Positions 1 to 6,791 are shown, numbered from the stretch's first letter. The stretch: DNA of 11,080 nt from Gelidibacter sp039916245 (GCF_039916245.1 NZ_JBDSLS010000249.1:1-11080), one strand, 5' to 3'. Notes: a model not told the origin generated them from the sequence alone. Translations and numbers: made by a program.

Positions 1-144
1 ATTTTAGCAAAGGAACTCAAAACCAAACTCAGTGTTGGTGGGAGTTTTAAAGATGATAAAATAGTGATTCAAGGCGATTATCGCGATAAAATCATGGCCA
101 TCTTAAAAGAAAAGGGCTTTGCGGTTAAACGTGTTGGAGGTTGA
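1..144 (+). CDS. SUI1/eIF1-family translation factor (YciH-like), C-terminal part
   Basis: The reading frame is open from the first base and gives the last 47 residues of a SUI1-domain protein; the 5' part lies outside the window. Visible hallmarks are a KELKTKLSVGGSF segment, an IQGDYRDKI segment and a terminal KGFAVKRVGG. These match the end of the SUI1 fold shared by eukaryotic eIF1 and bacterial YciH. Bacterial YciH-like proteins are thought to act at the ribosome in initiation fidelity, but the role in Bacteroidota is not established. The stop TGA (142-144) shares its A with the ATG of the next gene (TGATG), so the two are probably translationally coupled and in one operon. The family assignment is firm; the gene symbol is left blank because only the tail is seen. 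Confidence 0.88.
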   Translation: MLAKELKTKLSVGGSFKDDKIVIQGDYRDKIMAILKEKGFAVKRVGG

Positions 145-1082
145 TGGGAACTCAAACTTTACATATTACCAATGGCAGTAATCTGACAGATTACTTGAAA
201 GAACTTGAATATACAGGTAGGTTTTTGACATGGCAAGAAATGCTGTGTGAAGGTCCAACGACTGAAGAGGTTGATTCTGAGGAGTTCTTCATTCTCAGAA
301 AAACATTTTTATCTGATTTTTATGAGATTGAAATGAATGAGGCTGAGTTTAAAAAAGAATTGGATATTTTAAACCATACAGATCAGTTCCAGCAGATTGT
401 GCTATGGTTTGAATATGATTTGTTTTGTCATATCAATTTGATGGCCATCATCAGTATGTTAAATCACAAGAAAATCCAGCTCCCCCTTTATTTAGTATGT
501 AGCGGAAGGGTAAAAGGCGAAAATGATCTTAAAGGTTTGGCAGAATTAAAACCAGACCAGCTTCACCAACATTACGAAAACAAGATTACACTTTCTGGAG
601 AAGATAGGAATTTGATGAGCGCTTTATGGCGGATTTATTGTGGGAAAGATCACAATCTATTTAAGCCATATATTGTACAAAAATCTTCTTTTCCATATTT
701 AGCCAGCTGTTTAAAAGCGCATTTACAACGGTTTCCTGACTCTATAACAGGACTTTCAACCTTGGAGATGCATGCGCTTCACATGATTTCAGATCAAAGA
801 ATAAAATCCAGGCGACATCTCTTAGGGTATATTCTTAATTTCCAAGGCTATTATGGTTTTGGTGATCTGCAAATAAATAAGATGATTGATACCCTTTCCA
901 TTTTCTATACGGAAGAAAACGATCAAATTATTTTAAATAGAAAAGGACATGAAGCGATTAATAAGCAACATAACTTTTCGGATGAACTGATGACCTCCAT
1001 GTACTTTGGCGGCGTCAAAAAAATGGATTTTCAGTTTAGTAAAGTCCAAAATAAACTTATAAAAACAATCAAATGTCTATAA
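144..1082 (+). CDS. DUF1835 domain-containing protein
   Basis: This is a 312-residue soluble protein of unknown function. The N-terminus (TLHITNGSNLTDYLKE, then FLTWQEMLCEGPT) is the typical opening of the DUF1835 family, followed by a QIVLWFEYDLFCHINL segment around residues 80-98. There is no signal peptide or membrane segment. The frame could begin at a TTG at 141, but I chose the ATG at 144 because it overlaps the upstream stop in a TGATG junction, a standard coupling arrangement. The 3' end overlaps the phosphorylase gene by 10 bases. The compact organisation implies co-expression with the translation factor upstream and the nucleoside phosphorylase downstream, but gives no firm functional clue. 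The family call rests on N-terminal pattern recognition; a biochemical function is not known to me. Confidence 0.8.
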   Translation: MGTQTLHITNGSNLTDYLKELEYTGRFLTWQEMLCEGPTTEEVDSEEFFILRKTFLSDFYEIEMNEAEFKKELDILNHTDQFQQIVLWFEYDLFCHINLMAIISMLNHKKIQLPLYLVCSGRVKGENDLKGLAELKPDQLHQHYENKITLSGEDRNLMSALWRIYCGKDHNLFKPYIVQKSSFPYLASCLKAHLQRFPDSITGLSTLEMHALHMISDQRIKSRRHLLGYILNFQGYYGFGDLQINKMIDTLSIFYTEENDQIILNRKGHEAINKQHNFSDELMTSMYFGGVKKMDFQFSKVQNKLIKTIKCL

Positions 1083-1942
1083 AAGCATCAGAACTCATTC
1101 TCAATCCAGATGGAAGTGTCTATCATCTTAATCTAAGACCTGAACATCTTGCAACAACGATCATAACCGTTGGTGATCCGGACCGTGTGGACAGTGTGAC
1201 ACAACATTTTGATACCATCGAATTTCAAACCAGAAAAAGAGAATTTCATACGCAAACAGGAACCTATAAAGGCAAACGTATAACCGTTATTTCTACCGGA
1301 ATTGGTACAGATAATATTGATATCGTATTTAATGAATTGGATGCCTTGGTAAACATCGATTTAGAAAAACGTGAAATCAAAGAAAAACTCACCTCATTGG
1401 AAATCATCAGAGTCGGGACTTCTGGATCCATTCAAAAAGAAATTCCCATCGATTCATTTTTGATCAGTGATTTCGCTGTAGGATTTGACAGTCTTTTACA
1501 TTTTTATAAAAGTGAAAGCGTGCAATATCCTGAGATATCAGATGCTTTGGTAAAACATACCAATTGGAGTCCTTTGAAATCCAAGCCCTACGTTGTAAGA
1601 TGTAATGAAGAGTTATTCGAAAAATTCAGCTCCAACAAAACCGTGAAAGGTTTTACCGCCACAAATGTTGGTTTTTATGGCCCTCAAGGTCGGGTTTTAA
1701 GGCTGCCTGTTCAGGATAATACGCTTAATGATAAATTGGCAAGTTTCAGTTATAACAATATGCCCATTACTAATCTTGAAATGGAAACTGCCGGTATCTA
1801 CGGATTGTCGGCGCTTTTGGGTCACAAAGCCTTGTCGATGAATGCTATTATCGCAAACAGAGCGACCGGTGAGTTTACTGAGAATTCTAGTAAAACTGTG
1901 AACGAATTGATCCTATACACATTAAATAAGTTGGTCGAGTAG
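1073..1942 (+). CDS. Nucleoside phosphorylase (PNP/UDP family, uridine-phosphorylase-like)
   Basis: This is a 289-residue cytoplasmic enzyme of the PNP_UDP_1 superfamily, which cleaves a nucleoside with phosphate to free base and (deoxy)ribose-1-phosphate in nucleoside salvage. Motifs in order are GDPDR (34-38, phosphate binding), STGIGTDN (about 74-81), IRVGTSGSIQ (112-121, with the phosphate-binding Arg113), GPQGR (203-207) and NLEMETAG (234-241, ribose-binding EME triad). These correspond well to E. coli uridine phosphorylase (GDPxR, R-x-GTTGAIQ and EME motifs). Base specificity cannot be read with confidence, so no symbol is given. The ATG overlaps the end of the DUF1835 gene by 10 bases. 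A short inverted repeat follows the stop. Confidence 0.88.
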   Translation: MSIKASELILNPDGSVYHLNLRPEHLATTIITVGDPDRVDSVTQHFDTIEFQTRKREFHTQTGTYKGKRITVISTGIGTDNIDIVFNELDALVNIDLEKREIKEKLTSLEIIRVGTSGSIQKEIPIDSFLISDFAVGFDSLLHFYKSESVQYPEISDALVKHTNWSPLKSKPYVVRCNEELFEKFSSNKTVKGFTATNVGFYGPQGRVLRLPVQDNTLNDKLASFSYNNMPITNLEMETAGIYGLSALLGHKALSMNAIIANRATGEFTENSSKTVNELILYTLNKLVE

Positions 1943-1962
1943 TTCGCTTAGAAATCAGCGAA
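1943..1962. terminator. Short inverted repeat just after the phosphorylase stop (possible weak terminator)
   Basis: TTCGCT (1943-1948) and AGCGAA (1957-1962) form a 6-bp stem with an 8-base loop, beginning on the base after the TAG stop. No T-run follows on the plus strand, so a canonical intrinsic terminator is not shown. It may mark the end of the upstream operon or may be chance. Confidence 0.3.
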
Positions 1963-1979
1963 TAAAGCTAAAAAAATTA

Positions 1980-2005
1980 TATCTTAACCATATGGCGCTA
2001 ATGAC
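1980..2005 (+). repeat. Dispersed intergenic motif, copy 1 (TATCTTAACCAT core)
   Basis: The 12-base core TATCTTAACCAT at 1980-1991 recurs exactly at 10751-10762, and the following 14 bases are partly conserved (GCG and AAT shared), about 19 matches in 26. Both copies are in intergenic DNA. Whether it is an operator, a repeat family or coincidence cannot be decided from two copies. Confidence 0.4.
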
Positions 2006-2024
2006 ATTATGGAAAATAAAAAAT

Positions 2025-2037
2025 AAGAGATTCTCTT
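2025..2037. other. Short AT-rich palindrome upstream of the binding-protein gene
   Basis: AAGAGA (2025-2030) and TCTCTT (2032-2037) are perfect inverted arms around one central base, followed by more T residues. It lies about 30 bases before the ATG at 2066. It could be an operator half-site pair or the remains of a weak terminator of the upstream operon. No TAnnTTTG promoter box is visible in this intergenic region. Confidence 0.25.
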
Positions 2038-2065
2038 TTTCAAGGGAATGAAAAATGAATTTTGA

Positions 2066-2920
2066 ATGATAACAGTAAAAATAGGTGGCGTCCCAGAACA
2101 TTTTAACTTGGCCTGGTATTTAACGCTTAAGGATGGCCAATACAAACAAGAAGGAATTAATTTGCGTTGGGAAGACTATCCTGGCGGCACTGGCGCGATG
2201 AGTGAAGCACTCCGAACGGGCGCTATCGATATGGCCGTAATTTTAACCGAAGGGATTGTTAAGGATATTGCCGAAGGAAATCCGAGTAAAATTGTTCAGA
2301 CTTTTGTGGAAACTCCGCTTATTTGGGGCATTCATGTCGCCGCTGGTTCTGATTTTAAATCGGTTGAAGATCTGAAAGGAAAACGTTGTGCGATTAGCAG
2401 ATATGGCTCTGGATCTCATTTGATGGCTTATATCAATGCTGAGAATCACGGCTGGGATTTAGAAACCGATCTGAAATTTGAAGTTGTACAAGATTTAGAT
2501 GGTGCTGTGAAAGCGTTGAGCAATGGCGACGCCGATTATTTTATGTGGGAAAAATTCATGACCAAACCTATTGTGGATTCAGGAGTTTTTAGACGTATCG
2601 CTAACTGTCCAACGCCATGGCCTTGTTTTGTAATTGCCGTTAGAAATGAATTTTTAGAAGTTAATGAAAGTGTCGTTAAAGCTATTTTGGAGGTCATCAA
2701 TAATACGACAGTTGATTTTAAGGAAATTCCAAGTATTGACCGAATGATTGCCAATAGGTATGATCTCCAATTAGAAGATGTTCAGGAGTGGCTCACTTTA
2801 ACAGAATGGTCACAAAGCAATTTAGATGAGGCTACCGTTAAAAAAGTGCAGCAGAAACTCATGAAACTCGATATTCTTTCAGAACAAAAGCATTACAGGG
2901 AGATCGTTTCAGTCATATGA
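2066..2920 (+). CDS. Periplasmic-binding-protein-fold protein without signal peptide (Ca3427-like, NMT1/THI5/SsuA superfamily)
   Basis: This 284-residue protein has a type-2 periplasmic-binding-protein fold. Recognisable segments are HFNLAWYL (12-19), EGINLRWEDYPGGTGAM (29-45), GAIDMAVILTEGI (52-64), EDLKGKRCAISRYGSGSH (101-118), WEKFMTKP (161-168) and CPTPWPCF (181-188). The pattern resembles the Candida albicans Ca3427-type branch of the nitrate/sulfonate/taurine binding-protein superfamily. No signal peptide or lipobox is present: the protein starts directly with MITVKIGG, and an in-frame TGA sits at 2063-2065 just before the ATG, so no longer N-terminus is possible. No permease or ATPase gene is adjacent. 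It is therefore probably cytoplasmic, either a ligand sensor or an enzyme, as in the THI5/NMT1 branch. Ligand unknown. Confidence 0.8.
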   Translation: MITVKIGGVPEHFNLAWYLTLKDGQYKQEGINLRWEDYPGGTGAMSEALRTGAIDMAVILTEGIVKDIAEGNPSKIVQTFVETPLIWGIHVAAGSDFKSVEDLKGKRCAISRYGSGSHLMAYINAENHGWDLETDLKFEVVQDLDGAVKALSNGDADYFMWEKFMTKPIVDSGVFRRIANCPTPWPCFVIAVRNEFLEVNESVVKAILEVINNTTVDFKEIPSIDRMIANRYDLQLEDVQEWLTLTEWSQSNLDEATVKKVQQKLMKLDILSEQKHYREIVSVI

Positions 2921-2989
2921 TTTACATCATGAAACTTTAACGTTTCAAGAATAATATGTGAATTAGTGTTAAAATGAATAGAAATTGGC

Positions 2990-2997
2990 TACATTTA
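2990..2997 (+). promoter_or_regulatory. Possible -7 box for the small lipoprotein gene
   Basis: TACATTTA matches the Bacteroidota -7 consensus TAnnTTTG at all but the last base and lies 41 bases before the ATG at 3039. No convincing -33 box was found. Weak call. Confidence 0.25.
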
Positions 2998-3038
2998 CCG
3001 TTCCAAATCGCGTCATTCTATGACATAAATTAAAAAAT

Positions 3039-3218
3039 ATGATTACCAGTATTGCTTTAATTATGGCTTCTTTTGTTGCTTTAAATTTTCTCCTACTCGC
3101 CTTCAGTTGTAATAAAACTGTCAAAAAAGAAGTCCCTAAGGTTAAGCCTGTTAAAAAAGATTCAGCTTTGCTTACCAGTCAATTGGAGACTCATGAACTT
3201 GCTCCAACTGGTAGTTAG
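3039..3218 (+). CDS. Small putative lipoprotein, 59 residues, overlapping the 3' end of ung
   Basis: This short reading frame has a hydrophobic N-terminal segment (ITSIALIMASFVALNFLLLAF), then Ser-Cys at 23-24, a Lys/Pro-rich stretch (NKTVKKEVPKVKPVKK, 25-40) and a polar tail ending ELAPTGS. This layout fits a small exported lipoprotein with Cys24 as the lipidated residue, although the lipobox (AFSC) has an unusual Phe at -2 and the N-region lacks a positive charge. A second in-frame Met at residue 9 (3063) is an alternative start. An A-rich run (TTAAAAAAT) precedes the ATG, as is common in this phylum. The last 47 bases overlap the convergent ung gene. I do not recognise a named family; expression is inferred from composition only. 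Confidence 0.55.
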   Translation: MITSIALIMASFVALNFLLLAFSCNKTVKKEVPKVKPVKKDSALLTSQLETHELAPTGS

Positions 3219-3837
3219 TTTTGCTAAAAGATTTATTCCCAAACCAATACCCTCGATTGGCACTTAAGGGCGAAGGATGACCCGAAGTGATGATGGTATG
3301 TTTTGTGGCGTCGATAAATTTCGTTTTTTTTATGGCAAAACCTCCCCAAAGTAAGAATACCACGTCATTTTTTTGATCACTTATGATTTTTATAACCTGA
3401 TCCGTAAAAGTTTCCCAACCTTTCTTTTGATGGCTTGCTGCCTTTCCTGCCCTAACGGTTAAGGTTGCATTCAATAAAAGCACCCCTTGTTTTGCCCAGG
3501 ATTCCAAGTTTCCAGAAACCGGATATGGTTTTCCCACATCGGTTTCCAATTCCTTGAAAATATTTTTAAGTGATGGTGGATGGGCAATGCCATCATTAAC
3601 TGAAAAACATAAACCATTCGCTTGTCCTGCACCATGGTAAGGATCCTGACCGATAATGACCACTTTAACCTGATCAAATGGGCACCAATCAAACGCATTG
3701 AAAATATCCTCCATTTTTGGATAACAGGTATGGGTGTCATATTCCTGCTCCACAAACCTGATCAACTCCTTAAAATAAGGCTTTTCAAACTCTGTTTGCA
3801 GTTGTTTTTTCCAACTTGGAGGCATATGGATAGTCAT
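3172..3837 (-). CDS. ung: Uracil-DNA glycosylase, family 1
   Basis: This 221-residue enzyme removes uracil from DNA as the first step of base excision repair in the cytoplasm. All family-1 motifs are present: the water-activating GQDPYHG at 63-69 (Asp65), the uracil-pocket segment GLCFSV (75-80), LLNATLTV (121-128, Asn123), LLWGGFA (162-168), and the minor-groove loop HPSPLS (187-192) with His187. Length is normal (about 220-230). The ATG at 3837 is preceded by an A-rich leader reading CTGAAAAAATC, and the same leader precedes the sulfurtransferase relic at 7984. A second Met at residue 5 is a less likely start. The gene is divergent from mutS2, and its 3' end overlaps the small lipoprotein gene on the other strand. 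Confidence 0.97.
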   Translation of the reverse strand: MTIHMPPSWKKQLQTEFEKPYFKELIRFVEQEYDTHTCYPKMEDIFNAFDWCPFDQVKVVIIGQDPYHGAGQANGLCFSVNDGIAHPPSLKNIFKELETDVGKPYPVSGNLESWAKQGVLLLNATLTVRAGKAASHQKKGWETFTDQVIKIISDQKNDVVFLLWGGFAIKKTKFIDATKHTIITSGHPSPLSANRGYWFGNKSFSKTNYQLEQVHESPIDW

Positions 3838-3914
3838 GATTTTTTCTGATTTTCATAAAAATAAGAGGTTTTATGTTGGTGCTAAAATTTATATTCAAAA
3901 AGTTTAATTTTCCG

Positions 3915-3922
3915 TAAATTTG
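3915..3922 (+). promoter_or_regulatory. Bacteroidota -7 promoter box for mutS2
   Basis: TAAATTTG is an exact match to TAnnTTTG. Transcription would begin a few bases downstream (about 3928), giving a leader of about 20 bases to the ATG at 3950. No clear TTTG -33 box is seen at the expected distance. The box decides the start of mutS2: the upstream TTG at 3920 lies inside it and so cannot be a start codon in a transcript from this promoter. Confidence 0.6.
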
Positions 3923-3949
3923 AAGCTTATTAAAGATTCCCAAAAGAGA

Positions 3950-6112
3950 ATGCACATTCAAGAGAAAACCTTAAAAGATATTGAATTTTATACCGTCCTT
4001 GACCAGATGTCTGCTTATTGCATGACCCATTTGGGGACCGAAAGAGCTTTACAGAGCAAGCCGTTTTCTAAAAAAGAAGACTTGCTCATTGCTTTGAAGC
4101 GTACCAATGATTATTTGGCTTCTTTTGAAAATGACAACCGAATTCCAAATCACGGTTTTGAGCCGATAACCAAAGAGATTCAGCTTCTGAAAATTGAAAA
4201 TTCCTATTTGGAAACTGTCAGTTTTAGAAAAATCAAGGCGATTTCCATGGCATCGAATGAAATCATTATTTTTTTAAAGAAATTTCATGAATATTATCCG
4301 CATCTTTTTGAGTTTTCATCCACTATTCCGGTTACCACTGAATTGATCCATCAAATAGATGCTATTATTGACCGATTTGGCGATGTAAAAGATAATGCAT
4401 CTCCAACACTTTTTAATCTGAGGCAAGAAATCAATGCGATAAGAGGTAAAATTAACCAAAGTTTTGTGTCTGCCTTAACGTCTTACTCTTCTATGGACTA
4501 TTTGGATGATATCCGAGAATCCGTCGTTGAAAATAAGCGTGTTTTAGCGGTTAAGGCCATGTATCGACGCAAGGTAAAAGGTAGCATTTTAGGAGCAAGT
4601 AAAACGGGCAGTATTGTTTACATTGAACCAGAAGCTACGTTTAGATACACCCGCGAACTCAATAATTTGGTCTTTGAAGAAACGGAAGAAGTAACCAGAA
4701 TATTAAAGCAACTGACCAATTATACGAGATCCTTTCGAGATTTGCTTAAGGATTATCAAGAGTTCTTGACAGAATTGGATCTTATTTTCGCAAAAGCGAA
4801 ATATGCGGCATCTATTAATGCTATTTTACCAGAGATCACTGACAATAGAGATTATGTTCTGAAAGACGCCATTCATCCTTTACTTTATATTTCCAATCAA
4901 AAGAAACATATAAAAACCTTTTCGCAGTCCATCGAGTTACATCCGGAAAACAGGATTATTGTGATTTCAGGGCCAAATGCGGGCGGAAAAAGTATCACTC
5001 TAAAAACGGTCGGACTTCTGCAAGTGATGTTACAAAGTGGACTTCTGATCCCAGTGCATATTCGGAGCAAAGTATGTTTATTTGATCGAATATTAACCGA
5101 TATTGGCGATAATCAATCGATTGAAAACCACTTAAGCACATATAGTTACCGATTAAAACAGATGAATTACTTCTTGAAGAAGTGTAATCAGCATACACTT
5201 TTCTTAATCGATGAATTTGGAACCGGAAGTGACCCTGAATTGGGAGGTGCTTTGGCAGAAACCTTTTTGGAGGAGTTTTACCATCGCGAAGCCTATGGCA
5301 TTATCACTACCCACTACTCCAACCTCAAGGTTTTGGCCAACGAGTTGCCTTTTATGCAAAACGCCAATATGATGTTTGATGAAGTCAGCTTGGAACCTAT
5401 GTATAAACTCGCTTTAGGGCAGGCTGGAAGTTCATTTACTTTTGAAGTGGCCCAAAAAAATGGGATTCCCTTCAGTTTAATCAATCGGGCGAAAAAGAAA
5501 ATCGAACGCGGAAAAGTCCGGTTTGATGCCACCATCGCAAAATTACAGAAAGAACGTTCAAAGCTCGAAAAAACTGAACAATCACTTAAAGTTAATGAGC
5601 GGAAGAAATTGGAGGAAGCCGAGAAACTTGAAGAAATCAATCTGAAAATACAAAAGAAATTAGAAAGCTATCAAGAATTGTATGACAGTAATCAACGCCT
5701 GATTTATTTGGGACAAAAAATGAATGATTTGTCAGAACGCTATTTTGACAACCATCAAAAAAAGGAACTTATGGCAGAATTATTCAAAGTAGTTCAAATT
5801 GAAAACTCCAAACGAAAGAAAGTTTCTGCTACCGTGAAAAAAGTTCAGAAAGCTAAAGAACAAAAAGTCATTGCAGAAGCTGAGAAAACAGTTGAAGTTA
5901 TTCGTCAAAAAAAGAAAGCCGCCAAAATAAAAGTGGCCGATGCTCCAAAGTCAAAACCTATTTTTAAGGTGGGCGACCGTGTCCGTTTGCAAGATGGAAG
6001 AGCTGTTGGCAGCATTGATAAGCTCGAAAAAAATAAGGCTGTGATCAATTATGGCATGTTTACGACTAATGTCAGTGTAGAGCAGTTGGAATTGGTGGAG
6101 CGAGTGAAGTAG
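3950..6112 (+). CDS. mutS2: MutS2-family ATPase without Smr domain
   Basis: This 720-residue protein belongs to the MutS2 branch of the MutS ABC ATPases, which act in recombination control and, in Bacillus, in resolving collided ribosomes. The order is an N-terminal core/lever region (about 1-320), then an ATPase with Walker A GPNAGGKS (341-348), signature region HLSTYSYRLKQM (from 394), Walker B LFLIDEFGTGSDP (about 417-429) and H-loop His455 in TTHYSNL. A Lys/Glu-rich coiled coil follows (about 505-650), then a KOW-like beta segment (VGDRVRLQDGRAVGSIDKL, about 667-685). It stops there: the C-terminal Smr nuclease/RNA-binding domain, with its LDLRG and HGxG motifs, is absent, matching a length about 65 residues below Bacillus MutS2. 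The ATG start follows an AAAAGAGA tract and the promoter box upstream. Confidence 0.93.
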   Translation: MHIQEKTLKDIEFYTVLDQMSAYCMTHLGTERALQSKPFSKKEDLLIALKRTNDYLASFENDNRIPNHGFEPITKEIQLLKIENSYLETVSFRKIKAISMASNEIIIFLKKFHEYYPHLFEFSSTIPVTTELIHQIDAIIDRFGDVKDNASPTLFNLRQEINAIRGKINQSFVSALTSYSSMDYLDDIRESVVENKRVLAVKAMYRRKVKGSILGASKTGSIVYIEPEATFRYTRELNNLVFEETEEVTRILKQLTNYTRSFRDLLKDYQEFLTELDLIFAKAKYAASINAILPEITDNRDYVLKDAIHPLLYISNQKKHIKTFSQSIELHPENRIIVISGPNAGGKSITLKTVGLLQVMLQSGLLIPVHIRSKVCLFDRILTDIGDNQSIENHLSTYSYRLKQMNYFLKKCNQHTLFLIDEFGTGSDPELGGALAETFLEEFYHREAYGIITTHYSNLKVLANELPFMQNANMMFDEVSLEPMYKLALGQAGSSFTFEVAQKNGIPFSLINRAKKKIERGKVRFDATIAKLQKERSKLEKTEQSLKVNERKKLEEAEKLEEINLKIQKKLESYQELYDSNQRLIYLGQKMNDLSERYFDNHQKKELMAELFKVVQIENSKRKKVSATVKKVQKAKEQKVIAEAEKTVEVIRQKKKAAKIKVADAPKSKPIFKVGDRVRLQDGRAVGSIDKLEKNKAVINYGMFTTNVSVEQLELVERVK

Positions 6113-6116
6113 TTTT

Positions 6117-6165
6117 CAGTCGGCAGTCTTCAGTCTTCAGTCTTCAGTTGGCTGTCTTCAGTTGG
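6117..6165 (+). repeat. Tandem heptamer array A, consensus CAGTCTT, 7 units
   Basis: Seven consecutive 7-base units run from 6117 to 6165: CAGTCGG, CAGTCTT three times, CAGTTGG, CTGTCTT, CAGTTGG. Three units are identical and the others differ by one to two bases. The array begins four bases after the mutS2 stop and lies outside any gene. It contains no long open frame of its own. Confidence 0.9.
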
Positions 6166-6174
6166 TGTTTCGAT

Positions 6175-6216
6175 TATCGGCCATCGGTCATCCGTCATCC
6201 GTCATCCGTCATCAAT
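6175..6216 (+). repeat. Tandem heptamer array B, consensus CATCCGT, 5-6 units
   Basis: Units are TATCGGC (degenerate), CATCGGT, CATCCGT three times and CATCAAT. The array is separated from array A by nine bases and ends 27 bases before the ATG of the DCC-family gene. The unit length is the same as in array A but the sequence differs, so this is a second, independent heptamer or a strongly diverged one. Confidence 0.88.
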
Positions 6217-6243
6217 CTAATAAATAATTAAAGGGAAAACAGC

Positions 6244-6660
6244 ATGTCCATAAATTTGGAAAACAATAAACAACTCATTCTTTTTGATGGGGTTTGCAAT
6301 CTTTGTGAGGCGTCGGTGCAATATGTGATTAGGCATGATAAGGGCGATGTGTTTCGTTATACAGCCTTGCAAAGTGACGTTGGACAGGAAATTATAAAAA
6401 AATTCAATATTGATAGAGCAAAAATGGATTCTATCCTGCTTTATTCTTCAGAAAACGGTGTTTCTTATAAATCTACAGCTGCTTTAAAAATCGCATCTAA
6501 ACTTGGATTTCCAAGGAATTTGTTGAGCCTGTTTTTGATAGTTCCTGCCTTTATCAGAAATTGTGTCTATGATTATATTGCCAGAAATAGATACCATTGG
6601 TACGGTAAGAAAGATGAATGCATGATTCCGACACCGGAGTTGAAGTCTAAGTTTTTGTAA
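6244..6660 (+). CDS. DCC family thiol-disulfide oxidoreductase (DUF393)
   Basis: This is a 138-residue protein of the DCC/DUF393 family, thioredoxin-fold-like proteins predicted to perform thiol-disulfide chemistry. The N-terminal signature LILFDGVCNLCEASV has Asp15 and the two cysteines of a CxxC (Cys18, Cys21). A conserved RYTALQSDVGQEII segment follows (about 38-51), then STAALKIASKLGFP (about 79-92), a hydrophobic stretch LLSLFLIVPAFI and RNRYHWYGKKDEC near the end. Length is typical of the family. There is no signal peptide, so it is likely cytoplasmic or membrane-associated through the hydrophobic stretch. The precise substrate is unknown. The start ATG is preceded by an A-rich leader with AAAGGGAAAA. 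It follows mutS2 after the heptamer arrays and may be transcribed from its own promoter, which I cannot identify. Confidence 0.9.
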   Translation: MSINLENNKQLILFDGVCNLCEASVQYVIRHDKGDVFRYTALQSDVGQEIIKKFNIDRAKMDSILLYSSENGVSYKSTAALKIASKLGFPRNLLSLFLIVPAFIRNCVYDYIARNRYHWYGKKDECMIPTPELKSKFL

Positions 6661-6702
6661 AGTTGAGATCTGGGGCAAAACCTTTGAGTTCTTCCAACCC
6701 TT

Positions 6703-6723
6703 AGGGAATAGTCCTGTTTCCCT
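6703..6723. terminator. Inverted repeat downstream of the DCC-family gene
   Basis: AGGGAA (6703-6708) and TTCCCT (6718-6723) can pair with a 9-base loop, 43 bases after the stop. TTTGAG (6683-6688) and CTCAAA (6722-6727) give an alternative, competing stem. No T-run follows, so terminator function is only a possibility. Confidence 0.3.
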
Positions 6724-6783
6724 CAAATTCAACAAATAACCATTAATAAGCATTTTTTACATTTAAAGCATTCCTATTTAGAA

Positions 6784-6791
6784 TACCTTTG
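6784..6791 (+). promoter_or_regulatory. Bacteroidota -7 promoter box for the EamA-family gene
   Basis: TACCTTTG matches TAnnTTTG exactly. An imperfect -33 element (TTTA at 6762-6765) lies 18 bases upstream. A start near 6798 leaves a leader of about 18 bases before the ATG at 6816. The in-frame TTG at 6789 falls inside the box and is therefore not the start codon. Confidence 0.6.

Noticed and set aside
2243..2754. Minus-strand frames within the binding-protein gene
   Set aside because: They lie antisense to a well-conserved coding frame and have no family resemblance; they are shadows.
3471..3849. Two frames overlapping ung in other frames
   Set aside because: ung has every catalytic motif in its own frame; the alternatives show no domain signature.
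4995..5640. Minus-strand frames inside mutS2
   Set aside because: They are antisense to the Walker A to coiled-coil region of mutS2 and have low-complexity composition mirroring it.
6117..6216. CRISPR array
   Set aside because: Repeat units are 7 bases with no spacers; this is a simple tandem array.
6484..6753. Minus-strand frame of 89 codons over the DCC-family gene and the gap after it
   Set aside because: More than half is antisense to the conserved DCC protein and I recognise nothing in the remaining part, so I do not call it a gene.
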